Part shown: positions 16,464 to 26,434 of the stretch, one piece after another
How the letters are laid out: the number at the start of each line of letters is the position of its first letter
How positions within the stretch are numbered: position 1 is the stretch's first letter
Source: JANYHF01 sp963732765
GTDB lineage: Bacteria; Pseudomonadota; Alphaproteobacteria; Rhizobiales; Hyphomicrobiaceae
Length of the DNA stretch: 64,000 bases
Assembly: GCA_963732765.1 (NCBI GenBank)
Contig: CAVTAS010000008.1
Coordinates: 682,001-746,000 of the forward strand
Direction: 5' to 3'
Translations under genes and position numbers: made by a program
Notes under the pieces: model-generated
Told to the model about the DNA's origin: nothing
The model's database searches: none
What the model saw: the letters and a program-made list of their open reading frames with translations, nothing else

Positions 16464-18395
16464 CTATGCCCCGTAGTGTTCCCGCCAGGCCTCGAACATC
16501 AGAACTGGCCAAAGTGCATACTGCCAGTTCCGGCGCCCGGAGAGGTGTTCGTCCCAACGCTGGCGGATCGGAGCGGGGGCGAACATTCCGCCCTCGCGCA
16601 GGCGTTGCTCCGACAGCAGATGCTCCGCCCACTCCCTGAGCGGACCACGCAGCCAGACGTCGATGGGCACCGCGAACCCCATCTTCGGTCGATCCACCAG
16701 CGCGCGCGGCACATAACGGTACAGCAACTGGCGCAGGATCCACTTGCTCTCGCGGCCGCGCAGTTTCATGTGTCCCGGCAATGACCACGCCAAGGCCAGC
16801 ACGCGGATATCCAGCAGCGGCGCGCGCGCTTCCAGCGAAGCGGCCATGCTCGCGCGGTCGACTTTGACCAGGATGTCGTCCGGCAGATACGTCAGCGTGT
16901 CGCGATACTGCATCCGGGCGACGAAATCGGGCACCAGCTGAGCGATGGCCGGATCGCTGGCAGCGGTCACCGCTTCGCGGGCGCCGGGCAGCATCTGGTC
17001 AACCTCGTGCCATTGGCTGAGCAGGCGGTGGTAGAAGGCGTCGCCATCCAGAGCCGCGACGGCCGCCAGCTTGTGCAGTTTGTCGCCGGCTTGGCGCGGG
17101 CGCAGGCGGGGCGGAACGACGGCCGCGACGCGGTCCCAGGCCGAGGGCGACACCAGCGTCAAACTTGCGCCCAAAGCGGCCCGCGCGCGCGCCGGAATGT
17201 TTGCGGCATAGCGCGCAAAGTGCTTGGCCTGGACGTAACGGTTGTAGCCCGCGAACACTTCGTCGCCGCCATCGCCGGAGAGCGCAACAGTCACATGCCG
17301 GCGCGCCATCTGCGAGACCAGAAAAGTCGGGATCTGCGACGCATCGGCGAAGGGTTCGTCGTATATGTCCGGCAACTTCGGAATGACCGCCAGGGCCTCG
17401 GAAGCCGTGACATACAACTCGGTATGATCCGTCCCCAGATGAGCTGCCACCGCCTTGGCGTGGGCAGCCTCGTTGTAGCCCGTCTCATGGAAGCCGATGC
17501 TGAAGGTGCGGACCGGGCGGCTGGATGCCCGCTGCATCAGCGCAACGACGGCCGAGGAATCATAGCCGCCGGACAGGAAGGCGCCGAGCGGCACATCGGC
17601 GACCATGCGCTCGCGGACGGCCTGGCCGAGCACCGCATCGAGCTGGTCGACAGCCTCGACGTCCGAGCCGTTGAAAGGATCGGCCGCCCCTTCGGCTACA
17701 ACGCCGGCCAACGACCAGTAGGGCGCGATCTGCGGCGCGCCGTGCTGCGTCAGGGTGAGCCTGTGCCCCGGCGGCAATTGCTGCACGCCGCGATAAACCG
17801 TATGCGGATTTGGATAGCAGCCGTGGCGCATGAACAACGCAAGGGCATCGCGGTCGATCTCGCCACGGAAAGCGGGGTGCACGCGCAATGCCCGCAGTTC
17901 GGAGCCGAACACCAGGGTCTCGCCGAACATGCCCCAATACAGCGGCTTCTTGCCAAGCGGGTCGCGGATCAGCGTGAGCGCATGCTGCTCGCGGTCCCAC
18001 AGCGCAATCGCGTACATGCCGACCATACGCTTGAGCGTGCGTTCCACCCCCCAGGCCTCGATGGCGGCAAGCATCACCTCGGTATCGGAATGGCCGCGCC
18101 AGCCGCCATGCGTGGAGAGTTCAGTGCGCAAGGCAGGCGCGTTGTAGATCTCGCCATTGTAGCAGGCCAAATAGCGCCCGCTGGCCGAGCGCATCGGTTG
18201 CGCGCCGGCTGCCGACACATCGATGATGGCGAGGCGGCGGAACCCGAGATGCAGCCCGGCAATAGGATCGCTCCACACGCCGCCATCGTCCGGGCCGCGA
18301 TGGCGCAACGCGTCGGCCATGCGTTCTGTCAGTGCCGCCGCGGCCTCAGCGTTGCCGGGCCCGCTCCTGGTCCAAAATCCGGTGATTCCGCACAT
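16464..18395 (-). CDS. asnB: Asparagine synthase (glutamine-hydrolysing), AsnB family
   Basis: This 643-residue two-domain enzyme starts MCGITGFWTRS. Cys2 is the amidotransferase nucleophile, and RHRGPDDGG and CYNGEIYN line the glutaminase site. The synthetase half has the PP-loop AFLSGGYDSSAVVALM (about residue 265), YDEPFADASQIPT and ALSGDGGDEVFAGYNRY. It converts aspartate to asparagine or, in surface-polysaccharide clusters, amidates a sugar acid or modifies an unknown acceptor. It starts 11 bases after the stop of the upstream glycosyltransferase, so the two form an operon. This placement supports a role in cell-surface glycan assembly rather than general asparagine supply (inference). 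Confidence 0.93.
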   Translation of the reverse strand: MCGITGFWTRSGPGNAEAAAALTERMADALRHRGPDDGGVWSDPIAGLHLGFRRLAIIDVSAAGAQPMRSASGRYLACYNGEIYNAPALRTELSTHGGWRGHSDTEVMLAAIEAWGVERTLKRMVGMYAIALWDREQHALTLIRDPLGKKPLYWGMFGETLVFGSELRALRVHPAFRGEIDRDALALFMRHGCYPNPHTVYRGVQQLPPGHRLTLTQHGAPQIAPYWSLAGVVAEGAADPFNGSDVEAVDQLDAVLGQAVRERMVADVPLGAFLSGGYDSSAVVALMQRASSRPVRTFSIGFHETGYNEAAHAKAVAAHLGTDHTELYVTASEALAVIPKLPDIYDEPFADASQIPTFLVSQMARRHVTVALSGDGGDEVFAGYNRYVQAKHFARYAANIPARARAALGASLTLVSPSAWDRVAAVVPPRLRPRQAGDKLHKLAAVAALDGDAFYHRLLSQWHEVDQMLPGAREAVTAASDPAIAQLVPDFVARMQYRDTLTYLPDDILVKVDRASMAASLEARAPLLDIRVLALAWSLPGHMKLRGRESKWILRQLLYRYVPRALVDRPKMGFAVPIDVWLRGPLREWAEHLLSEQRLREGGMFAPAPIRQRWDEHLSGRRNWQYALWPVLMFEAWREHYGA

Positions 18396-18405
18396 GGCGT
18401 TGAGG

Positions 18406-19665
18406 CTATCTCAAAACAGCCGGGATATCGCCGTCCATTCGGTTGGCAGTCGCGCTGCGAAAGCCACCCGCCCGGCCACGCAGCGCGCGCGGCAACCCCT
18501 GTCCGGCCAGCAGCGAGCGATATAGCTGCTCGTAATTGTCCAAGCAGGCCGTGAGACTGAACTCGGTTTCGGCGCGGCGGCGTGCGTGCTGGCCCATCGT
18601 GTCCGCCATCGCACGATCCGACGCGAGCTGTGCTACGGCCTCGGCCAGCTGCTCCGGAGCACGCGCAGGCACGACCAATCCGGTCAGCCCGTGTTGCACC
18701 GCCTCGGCACTGCCGCCCACGTCGGACACCACCATCGGCAGGCCCGCGGCCATACTTTCAATAATGGCGTTGGAAAATCCCTCCTGGTGCGACGGCAGAA
18801 CACCGATGTCCGAGGCGCGCAACAAATCGGCGATATCGCGCCGCTGGCCGAGCCAATGGATGTTTTCGTCCAATCCCAGCGACTTGGCCTGCGCCTGCAA
18901 GCTCGCCATCGCCCCGCCATCGCGGCCAATGGCCAACAGACGCCACGGCCGCGGCAGCCGGTCCTTGACCATGGCCAGCCCGGACAATAGATCGGCGTGG
19001 CCCTTATATGGAATGAGATTGGCAAGCGTCGCGATAACCGTGGCGTTCGGCGCGATGCCCAGCGAGGCGCGCACGGCGCTACGGTCGAACGGTGCGGCGA
19101 ACGGCGCCAGATCCACGCCATTGTAGATCAGTCCGGCGCGCTCGGGGGGAACGCCCTCGTCGCCCACCAGTTCGTCCAACACGGTTTGCGAGTTGCCGAG
19201 GATGGCGGACATTGAGCCGTGCAGCGCGTGCTCCAGCCGGGCCAGGCGCGGGCGCGCTGCCTGATAGTGGTTCTGGCAGCGCCGGCTCATGATGCGGATC
19301 GGTACCTGGGTCAGCGCCGCAGCGACCGAACCGGCCAGGAAGGCGTGCGGCAGGAAGAAATGCGCGATATCGGGCCGGCCGAGCAGCATTTCGGGGATCA
19401 GGCCAAGCGAGCCCGTCGCCAGCGTGATGGCCGAGCCGGCGCTCTGCAGCGCACGCAGCGGCGCGCCCCCGGCGAGCTTCACGTTGGAGCCCGCCAGGTC
19501 GTCCAGCGTCGCGCCGTCCTTGGCCAGCGCATAGAGGGTTACGTCGAAACCGCGCTGCGCCAGCCCCGGCGCGATCTGCGCCAGGTGCCGCTCGGTGCCG
19601 CCCACGCCCAAGGCGCGCGTGACGATGAGCAGGCGAGGATTGCGCTGGGGGGATCTTGCGGGCAT
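18406..19665 (-). CDS. Glycosyltransferase family 4
   Basis: This 419-residue enzyme has a GT-B fold. The N-terminal domain opens LLIVTRALGVGGTERHL, with the GGTERH loop typical of the family. The C-terminal nucleotide-sugar domain has IGVLPSHQEGFSNAIIESMA (about residues 290-310), the E-x7-E type motif of retaining GT4 enzymes, and DVGGSAEAVQHGLTGLVV. I use the ATG at 19665; a GTG immediately before it is an alternative. It is divergent from the glycosyltransferase at 19726, with a 60-base gap that must hold both promoters, and it precedes asnB in an operon. The donor and acceptor sugars are unknown. Confidence 0.9.
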   Translation of the reverse strand: MPARSPQRNPRLLIVTRALGVGGTERHLAQIAPGLAQRGFDVTLYALAKDGATLDDLAGSNVKLAGGAPLRALQSAGSAITLATGSLGLIPEMLLGRPDIAHFFLPHAFLAGSVAAALTQVPIRIMSRRCQNHYQAARPRLARLEHALHGSMSAILGNSQTVLDELVGDEGVPPERAGLIYNGVDLAPFAAPFDRSAVRASLGIAPNATVIATLANLIPYKGHADLLSGLAMVKDRLPRPWRLLAIGRDGGAMASLQAQAKSLGLDENIHWLGQRRDIADLLRASDIGVLPSHQEGFSNAIIESMAAGLPMVVSDVGGSAEAVQHGLTGLVVPARAPEQLAEAVAQLASDRAMADTMGQHARRRAETEFSLTACLDNYEQLYRSLLAGQGLPRALRGRAGGFRSATANRMDGDIPAVLR

Positions 19666-19725
19666 CACCTAGGCTTCGGTGATTCCCCCTTAACAGCCCG
19701 TAAATCCGAGCCCGCAGCGAGCCCC

Positions 19726-20853
19726 ATGGCGCCGAAACTGCTCTATCTGGTCACCGAGGATTGGTACTTCCTCTCGCACCGCTTGCCGATGGCGCGGGCG
19801 GCTGCGGCGGCCGGGTTCGAGGTGCATGTGGCGACGCGCGTGGCGGACGGCCGGGCGCGCATCGAGGCGGAGGGCTTTCACGTTCATGCGCTGGAGTGGG
19901 GGCGGCGGGATCTTGCGCCGTGGCGGCTGGCCGGCCCGGTCGGCCAAGTGCGCTCGCTGCTGTCGCGGCTGCAACCCAAGGTGCTGCACAACATCGCGCT
20001 GAAACCGACGCTGATCGGTTCGCTGGCAGCGACCGGCCGCTCCGGGCTGGGCGTCGTGAACAGTATCAATGGGTTAGGTTCGGCCTATGTGGCGACCGGC
20101 CTGGGCGGCGCTGTGAAGCGCAATGCGCTGAAGACAATCCTGCCGCTGCTGCTCAACCGCAGGCAGTCCTGCGCGATTGTTCAGAACCCAGAGGACCGGG
20201 CCACTTTGCGCGCGCTGGGCGTTGCCGAGGCGCGGTTGCGGCTGGTGCCCGGCTCCGGCGTCGACACAGACCGGTTGAGGCCTCTGCTCGAGCCATCGGG
20301 ACCCAACACGATGGCCTATGTCGGGCGGATGCTGGCGGACAAGGGTCTGCATAGCCTGATGGCGGCGCATCGGCTACTGCGGGCACGCGGTTCGCCGGTC
20401 CAACTGCTGATGGCGGGGACGCCGGATCCGGAGAATGCCACGTCGATAAATCTCGCAGAATTGGCCAGTTGGGCGTGCGAACCAGGGGTTACGCTGTTGG
20501 GCCATGTGACGGACGTCGCCGCCGTCTGGGCGCGCGCGCATATCGCCGTGCTGCCGTCGCGGCGCGAAGGCCTGCCGCTCAGCCTTCTGGAGGCCGCCGC
20601 CTGTGGCCGTCCGATGATCGCGACGGATGTGCCCGGATGCCGCGAGGTGGTGCGCGCTGGCGAGACGGGCGTGCTGGTGCCACTCGATGATCCGGCTCGG
20701 CTTGCCGATGCCGTAGCCGCGATGGCAGCCGATGCTGGGGGCAGGGCGCGGATGGGTGCGGCCGCCCGCGAGCGTGCGGAGCGGGAGTTCTCGGTTCGGG
20801 TCGTGACCGGGCAGATTACCGCGATCTACCGCGCCCTGGCCGCCCGGCGATGA
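19726..20853 (+). CDS. Glycosyltransferase family 4 (WbpH/PglA-type)
   Basis: This 375-residue GT-B enzyme begins MAPKLLYLVTEDWYFLSHRL, typical of O-antigen and N-glycan glycosyltransferases of this branch. The middle has VNSINGLGSAYV, and the C-terminal half has YVGRMLADKGLHSLM and VLPSRREGLPLSLLEAAACG (E-x7-E motif). The ATG at 19726 matches the family start; upstream in-frame codons read through the promoter region. Its last 28 bases overlap the 3' end of the convergent epimerase gene. It probably acts on the polyprenyl-linked sugar made by the transferase at 21776-22823. Confidence 0.9.
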   Translation: MAPKLLYLVTEDWYFLSHRLPMARAAAAAGFEVHVATRVADGRARIEAEGFHVHALEWGRRDLAPWRLAGPVGQVRSLLSRLQPKVLHNIALKPTLIGSLAATGRSGLGVVNSINGLGSAYVATGLGGAVKRNALKTILPLLLNRRQSCAIVQNPEDRATLRALGVAEARLRLVPGSGVDTDRLRPLLEPSGPNTMAYVGRMLADKGLHSLMAAHRLLRARGSPVQLLMAGTPDPENATSINLAELASWACEPGVTLLGHVTDVAAVWARAHIAVLPSRREGLPLSLLEAAACGRPMIATDVPGCREVVRAGETGVLVPLDDPARLADAVAAMAADAGGRARMGAAARERAEREFSVRVVTGQITAIYRALAARR

Positions 20854-21779
20854 GTCGCCATCATGCGGATGACCTCCTCTTGGGTATCACTTGCGGGACG
20901 CCAACCCGCCGCCGCCAGAGCCGAGGTGTCGACGCACAGCTTGCCGAGCAGCGAGGCTTTCAGACTTGACCGCCCGGCCAACGTCAGTGCGGCGCCGAGC
21001 ACAGCAGGCGGCACCGGCACCAGCCCCGGCCCGCGACCGAGTGCAACCCGCATCGCCGCCATCAGATCGCGCACGCTCATCGGCTCGGCATCGGCGGCGA
21101 GATAGGTCGCGCCGCACGCTGCTTCTGCGGTCAGGCAAAACGCGATGATGGACACGAGATTGGTGAGGCCAAGCAGCGAGCGGCGATTGTGCAGCGCCCC
21201 GAACGGCAACGGCAGGGACGATTGCGCGAGGCGCTGCAACAGCGCGAGATTGCCCTTCACCCCTGGCCCCAGGATCAGCACGGGGCGGAGCAAAGTTGCT
21301 TGTGGAAATTCGGCCGCAATGGCGTGCTCAGCTGCCAACTTAGATCGTCCGTAGGCATCGGTTGGCGCGGGCGGCGTCGCCTCAGTCAGCACGGCGTCGG
21401 ACGTCGGGCCGGATTGGGCGCGTACCGATGACAGGAACACGAAGCGCGACACACCGGCTGACCTTGCGGCTGTTGCAAGTTCGCGCGATGCCTCCCCGTT
21501 CAACCGCAGATAGGTCTGCTCAGGCAGTGGCAGCCGGCTGTGGGCGATGCCGGCGAGATGCACGACATGATCGACGCCATCGAGAAGTGGCCGCCAATCG
21601 GCGGGACGGCTGAGATCGGGCATCGGGCGCCAGGAAATCTCGTCGCCGGTGACGTCCAGCGGCTGGCGGGCAGCCGCGCGCACCTGCCAGCCTTGCGCTG
21701 CAAGGGTGGGAACGAGGGCCTGGCCGACGAACCCGGAAGCACCCGTCACCAGCACCGTGGGCTTGTGGCCGGCGCTCAC
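20826..21779 (-). CDS. NAD-dependent epimerase/dehydratase (SDR family, UDP-sugar epimerase-like)
   Basis: This is a 317-residue extended short-chain dehydrogenase. The nucleotide-binding motif is TVLVTGASGFVGQAL at the N-terminus. The catalytic Tyr-Lys is in DAYGRSKLAAEHA (about residue 143), preceded by FLSSVRAQSG. In O-antigen loci such proteins act as UDP-4-keto-sugar reductases or 4-epimerases (WbpV/WbpP type). The proposed start is the GTG at 21779, which overlaps the upstream stop as GTGA; a GTG at 21806 would add nine residues. It forms an operon with the sugar-1-phosphate transferase and overlaps the convergent glycosyltransferase by 28 bases. Confidence 0.85.
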   Translation of the reverse strand: MSAGHKPTVLVTGASGFVGQALVPTLAAQGWQVRAAARQPLDVTGDEISWRPMPDLSRPADWRPLLDGVDHVVHLAGIAHSRLPLPEQTYLRLNGEASRELATAARSAGVSRFVFLSSVRAQSGPTSDAVLTEATPPAPTDAYGRSKLAAEHAIAAEFPQATLLRPVLILGPGVKGNLALLQRLAQSSLPLPFGALHNRRSLLGLTNLVSIIAFCLTAEAACGATYLAADAEPMSVRDLMAAMRVALGRGPGLVPVPPAVLGAALTLAGRSSLKASLLGKLCVDTSALAAAGWRPASDTQEEVIRMMATHRRAARAR

Positions 21780-22823
21780 CGGCGTGGCTCGTGTGACAGC
21801 TGCCACAACAACCAGGCCGTCCAGACGACCGCCCCGGCCAGGAACGAAATCTGCACGAGCCGGTTTTCGAAGACGGCCGCTGCAATCGCCAGCAATCCAA
21901 GGCCGATGTTCACTTTTCCGATCAGCCCCGTGATCTCCGGCACCCGCCAGCCCAGATCGGTCGCCCGTTGATAGTAGTGCGTGCGATGCGCCTCGGTGAT
22001 CCGTTCACCACGCAACAGGCGGCGCAGCAAGGTCAGGGTGGCGTCGGCAAGGTAGTAGAGCGGCAGGATCAATGCGGGGATCGGATGCCCGCGCAAAGCC
22101 AACTCCAGCAGCAGCACGCCCACCAGAAACCCGATGGCGAGGCTGCCCACATCACCCAGGAACAGCTTGGCGACATGCCGGTTGTAGGGCGCAAATCCCA
22201 ACAATCCGCCGCACAGCGCAGCCGCCAGAACGCCACTGGCAAGGCTGGCTAGCCCGAACGCCGTCAGCATGACGAGCATCGCGGTGATAGGCACGAATTC
22301 GGCCAGCGTGATGCCGTCGATCCCGTCCATGAAGTTGCTGAGATTGATGAACCAGATCAAGCCAATGATGGACAGGCCGAGTATCAGCCAAGCGGGCAGC
22401 AACGGCGACGGCGTGATGCCGCTGGACGACACTGCCCACACACCCAGTCCTGCCGCCAACGCCTGCACGGCCAGGCGCGGCAGCACCGGCAGTGGATTGA
22501 GATCGTCCAGGGCGCCGACGATGGCAAGTAGAACGGTCGCCAGCGCGATCGCGGCCATTGGCCAGGACCTGAGACCGCTGTCGGGAATGGCCACCGCAGC
22601 AGCCGCGACTCCCGCCAACGCCGCCGCTATCACCGCCGCGCCGCCACCTTGCGGCGTTGGCACGCGGTGGCTGGAACGCGCATTGGGGCGCGCCAAGGCA
22701 TAGCGCTTGAAAATACGGCATCAGCAGGCGGATCAGGGAAAACGAAAGCGCGGCGCACAGCAGGGCTGGCAACAGCATAGGTACGATCACGCTGAAGCCG
22801 CCCGGCATGGCCTGGTCCTGCAT
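21776..22823 (-). CDS. Undecaprenyl-phosphate sugar-1-phosphate transferase (WecA/WbpL family), frameshifted
   Basis: This is a polytopic membrane enzyme of the MraY/WecA superfamily that starts glycan assembly on the lipid carrier. Motifs are SSHRVPTPQGGG after the first helix, FINLSNFMDGIDG with the Mg-binding aspartates, FLGDVGS, and the carbohydrate-recognition loop TEAHRTHYYQRA near the C-terminus. The first hydrophobic segment is in another frame: from 22823, PMLLPALLCAALSFSLIRLL, then a switch near 22700-22708 to ALARPNARSSHR. Removing one base from CAAGCGCTATGCC joins them into a 348-residue protein of normal size. The downstream epimerase overlaps its stop. An assembly error is likely because every motif is intact. 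Confidence 0.83.
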
Positions 22824-23113
22824 GGCTATCGAGTGGAGTTTGGGGAACCAGGACGGCCGCCCCATCCATCATCCCGGGAACCGCGTCAACGCGCATTCTT
22901 CAGGTTGGCCCGGCGGCCGAAGCCGTAACTGCCGGGTCCCGAGCCTTTCATTCCTTTGAGGAATGTGGGCCGGGATGATGGGGGTGGGACCGACTTAAGT
23001 AAGGCATAATAGAGGCCGACTTGCCTCAAAGCCAGCACAAATCGCGCTGCCTGTGGAAATAGCAGCTAAGCACTTGCAATCGCCTGAAAATCACTGATCG
23101 AGGGTCGCCGAGA

Positions 23114-24915
23114 TTACGGCACCGCGCTGGCGCTGCTGAAGCCGAGGCTGCCAGTGACGACGACGGCTGGCACGCCGCCGGCCGGTTCCGCCTGGGCGGT
23201 GGACCGCCACGGCAACCGTTCGGCCAAACGCGGGGCGTTGCAGTCGCGCGGCGCTTTGGCCAGGCCGTGGCCGAACACCGGGCTCCAGGCATCGGCGCCG
23301 AGGGCCTGCACCGGGATCGCCTGCAGAATATCCCGCGAGGTCGCTCCCGGTCCCGCCGCGCGCAGCACCGTGGCCGCGATGGCGGTGACGTAGGGAGCAG
23401 CATAGCTGGTGCCAGAGGCGAAGCTGGCTTTGCCGTTGGCAGCCGCCGTCCAAATGCGGACACCAGGGGCTGCGAGCGCAATGTAAGCCCCGTGATTGGC
23501 GCGCTGATAGGGCTTCAGATCGTTGGTCACGGCCGTAACCGCGATGACGCCGGGGTAGGCTGCCGGGAACGCGGGAGGCGCGCCCGCCCCCTCGTTTCCG
23601 GCGGCGGCAACTACGATCATGCCTTCGCCGATCGCCTGCTGGATCGCGGCAGCGAGCAGCGGATCGTCAGGGCCGGTAAAGCTCATGTTCACCAGCATGA
23701 CTTTCTGCCGGCGCAACCAATCGAGGGCGCGCAGCAGGCTTACGGTGTCGGTGACGGTTTGTCCCTTCGCTGAATAAAACGCGTCGGCGGCATAGAGCAT
23801 GACGTCCGGTACCAGACCGGCGACACCATTGGCGGCGTCTCCGACCAGCAACGCGGCCACGCCTGTGCCGTGCTCGTTGGGTGCGGGCGTGTTGCGCTCC
23901 AGCCGGAAGCTGGACGTGACAAGCCTATTGGCCCTGACCGAGCGCGCCAGGGCGGGATGGGACGCATCAAGCCCGGTATCGATCATGCCGATCGAAAGCC
24001 CGGCGCTGCAGCGGCGCAGCGCATCTTTCCAGCCGATCACGCTGCGCGGCTTGCATTGATCGCCGGCGCAGGGTGTTTCCGGTGTCAGGTCCACCGCTCG
24101 ATCGGCGGCGCCCGCTTCTCGGGAGCGCTGGAAGATGCGATAGAGCGAATTCAGCGCCACCCGGTTGCCCGGCAGCGCCACTTTCAGCGCCCGCAGTGCG
24201 CTCAAGGTATCGATGCCGGCGGGAACCTTCAGGCGGGTAACGCGGAACTGGCCTGCATCGTCGCCGGTGGCGTATTGGACCTCGAAGCCCAAGTCATTTG
24301 GCGATCGCCAGTCGCCTCGGCATTGAGGTCAACAGCCAGCACTTCGCCATGGCTGAAGGTCTGTTGGCCGCCCGACTTTCCACCGCCGCCAGACGCTGGT
24401 TTGACGGCGTTGTCGGCCAGCATTTTGGCCTTTATATTTGCGAGTTCAGCTGTCGTGGGCGCTACAGCTACGGCTTTGTCGGTACTGATTTTGGTGGTCG
24501 TCTGCTTGATCGGGCTATCGTCTTCGGACTTTTCTTTGTCCTTCTTGGCTTTGTCCTTGGCGCTCTTGTCACCATCAGACTTGTCGTCCGAATCGTCGTT
24601 GCTCTTGGTCCCCTTGCCACTGTCCTTGCCGTCACCGCGACCACCATCGTCGCTGTCGCCGCCTTTACCACCATCACTGCTGCCGCCATTGGCGCTGCCG
24701 TCACCATTGCCGCGTTTGCTGCCGCCGTTGCCCTTGCCGCCACCGTTTCCGCCACCACTCTTGCCGCCGCCGTTACCGTTCTTGGCGATGGCGTCAGCCA
24801 CGAACAGGCTGTTTCCGGCGAGGTCTTGAGCCATCTGGCGCGCAAGCCACGGCGAGACGGCGCAGACCATCGCAATGGCCAACAGCACTGTTCTCGTCTT
24901 ACTTCTGGATGCCAT
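23114..24915 (-). CDS. Subtilisin-like serine protease (S8 family) with low-complexity N-terminal region, frameshifted
   Basis: A signal sequence (MASRSKTRTVLLAIAMVCAV) is followed by about 110 residues of Gly, Asp, Lys and Ser repeats. A short inhibitor-like prodomain then follows (HGEVLAVDLN, then DLGFEVQ, RVTRLKVPAG, ALRALK). The frame changes between them near 24297-24306; adding one base gives one 600-residue protein. The S8 domain has the triad Asp in IGMIDTGLDASHP, His in NEHGTGVAALLVG and Ser in ASGTSYAAPYV, plus the oxyanion Asn in VAAAGNEGAG. The enzyme is probably secreted to the periplasm or surface and cleaves unknown proteins. The N-terminal part could instead be a separate small gene, but the prodomain split argues for one. 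It is divergent from the DUF533 gene. Confidence 0.8.
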
Positions 24916-25190
24916 GCGCGAAGCTCCCCCGAACCCCGAAACGCGTTTGAGGCACGACGCCTCGTGAATCCCACAGAATTAAGGCGGCGTCCATCCAGAC
25001 GCCCGTTTTTACTGTTGATAGTCACATGATTAGCACTTGGCAGCTCCGAATCACTTGTGACCGTTTTGAGGTTTTTCGGCTCTGTTCCCGATTTGTCGGT
25101 TGTCGGCACGGCATCGCGCTTGCCGGTTCTATATGCAGCGCCTACCTATTAACTCGCTTACACCCACCCCACGGCCTGAAAGGTAACCCC

Positions 25191-26360
25191 ATGTCCGGAT
25201 TCGACGCCAAGAGCATTCTGGAAGCCATCGTCGCTGGCAACACACAGCGCCCCGCGCCCAGCCAGGCCGATCTTTCCAACATTCTCAATCATGCCCTGCA
25301 GGCCGGCCAGGGTGGCCAGGCATCGGCCGGACAGGCAGCTGCGCCGGGCGGTGGATTGGGCGACATTTTGGGCCAACTGACCGGTGCAGGTGGCGGCCAA
25401 GGAGGCGGCGGTCTCGGCGGTGCGCTCGGCAACATCCTGGGTGGCGCCGGCGGGGCTGGCGGCCTCGGCGGTGCGCTTGGCTCGATCCTTGGCGGAGCTG
25501 GCGCAGCCGGCGGCCTCGGCGGAGCGCTCGGCTCGATCCTTGGCGGCGCTGGCGGTCAGGCCGGCCAGACCGGCCTTCCCGGCAATCTCGGCGCGGCCGC
25601 CGATATCGCGCGCAACATCTTCGGTAATGCCACCTCGGGCGTGCAGGACGCGGCGCGCCGGGTCAACGAACAGACTGGCGCTGGGCCGCAGCTGGACGAG
25701 ATCATCCGCAAACTGAGCGGCGGCCAGGGCAGCGGCGAGCTGATGGCCAAGGCGCAGGAAATCATCAAGCAGAACCCGGGTATTGCGGGCGCGCTGGCCG
25801 GTATTCTCGGTACGCTGACGGTTGGCACCGGGACGGGCCGGGCAATTGCGGCGCAAGCCGCCAAACTGGGCGGTCTGGTGCTGATCGGCGGGCTGGCCTA
25901 CAAGGCCTATCAGAACTATCAGGCCGGCCAGGCGACCTCCGCCTCGGCCAATCCGATGCCAACCCCCGCTCCCGGCGGTACCGGCTTCGAGGCCCAGGCC
26001 CAGACCAATGAAACGGCCACGCTCTACATCCGCGCCATGATTGCCGCCGCGTCTGCCGACGGCGTGGTGGATGAGGCCGAACTGGCGCGTATCACGGCCG
26101 GCTTCAGCCAAGCGGGTCAATCGCCCGCAGCGGTGGCTTTCATCCGCCAGGAACTGGCCCGTCCCGCGACCCCGCAGGAGCTGGCCGCGCAATGCACCAG
26201 CCCGGAAATCGCCATGCAGTGCTACACAGCAGCCCGGGTTGCGATCCAGCCCGACAGCGCCGGCGAGCAGCGTTTCCTGGCAGAACTGGCGGGAGCGTTG
26301 GGCATGGACGCCGCGCTGGTCCAGCATGTCGACGCGGCCGCCACCGCCGCCAAGGTCTAG
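25191..26360 (+). CDS. DUF533 / TerB-like tellurite-resistance domain protein with glycine-rich repeats
   Basis: This protein has 389 residues. The N-terminal third contains three glycine-rich units built on GGLGGALGSILGGAG (about residues 75-125). These resemble glycine-zipper segments and are also repeated at DNA level with a roughly 57-base period. Two hydrophobic helices follow (GALAGILGTLTVG, then GGLVLIGGLAYKAYQNYQ, near residue 235). The C-terminal 130 residues are the DUF533 domain (TLYIRAMIAAASADGVVDEA, then AQCTSPEIAMQCYTAARVAI), related to E. coli YebE and TerB. This suggests an inner-membrane protein with a small helical stress-related domain; the function is unknown. The ATG at 25191 matches the family start. 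Confidence 0.82.
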   Translation: MSGFDAKSILEAIVAGNTQRPAPSQADLSNILNHALQAGQGGQASAGQAAAPGGGLGDILGQLTGAGGGQGGGGLGGALGNILGGAGGAGGLGGALGSILGGAGAAGGLGGALGSILGGAGGQAGQTGLPGNLGAAADIARNIFGNATSGVQDAARRVNEQTGAGPQLDEIIRKLSGGQGSGELMAKAQEIIKQNPGIAGALAGILGTLTVGTGTGRAIAAQAAKLGGLVLIGGLAYKAYQNYQAGQATSASANPMPTPAPGGTGFEAQAQTNETATLYIRAMIAAASADGVVDEAELARITAGFSQAGQSPAAVAFIRQELARPATPQELAAQCTSPEIAMQCYTAARVAIQPDSAGEQRFLAELAGALGMDAALVQHVDAAATAAKV

Positions 26361-26375
26361 TCTCACGACCAGTCC

Positions 26376-26404
26376 CGGCCGCGATCAGCTCTTGATCGCG
26401 GCCG
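26376..26404. terminator. Hairpin between convergent genes
   Basis: CGGCCGCGATCA and TGATCGCGGCCG (26376-26404) form a long perfect stem with a 5-base loop between the DUF533 and DUF2147 stop codons. There is no T-tract; a bidirectional terminator role is inferred. Confidence 0.5.
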
Positions 26405-26434
26405 CTTCAAAGTATCGGTTTCGATTGAGAAACA

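Noticed and set aside
17007..18554. A 515-codon plus-strand frame opposite asnB
   Set aside because: asnB on the minus strand has every catalytic motif; the opposite frame has no recognisable composition or motif.
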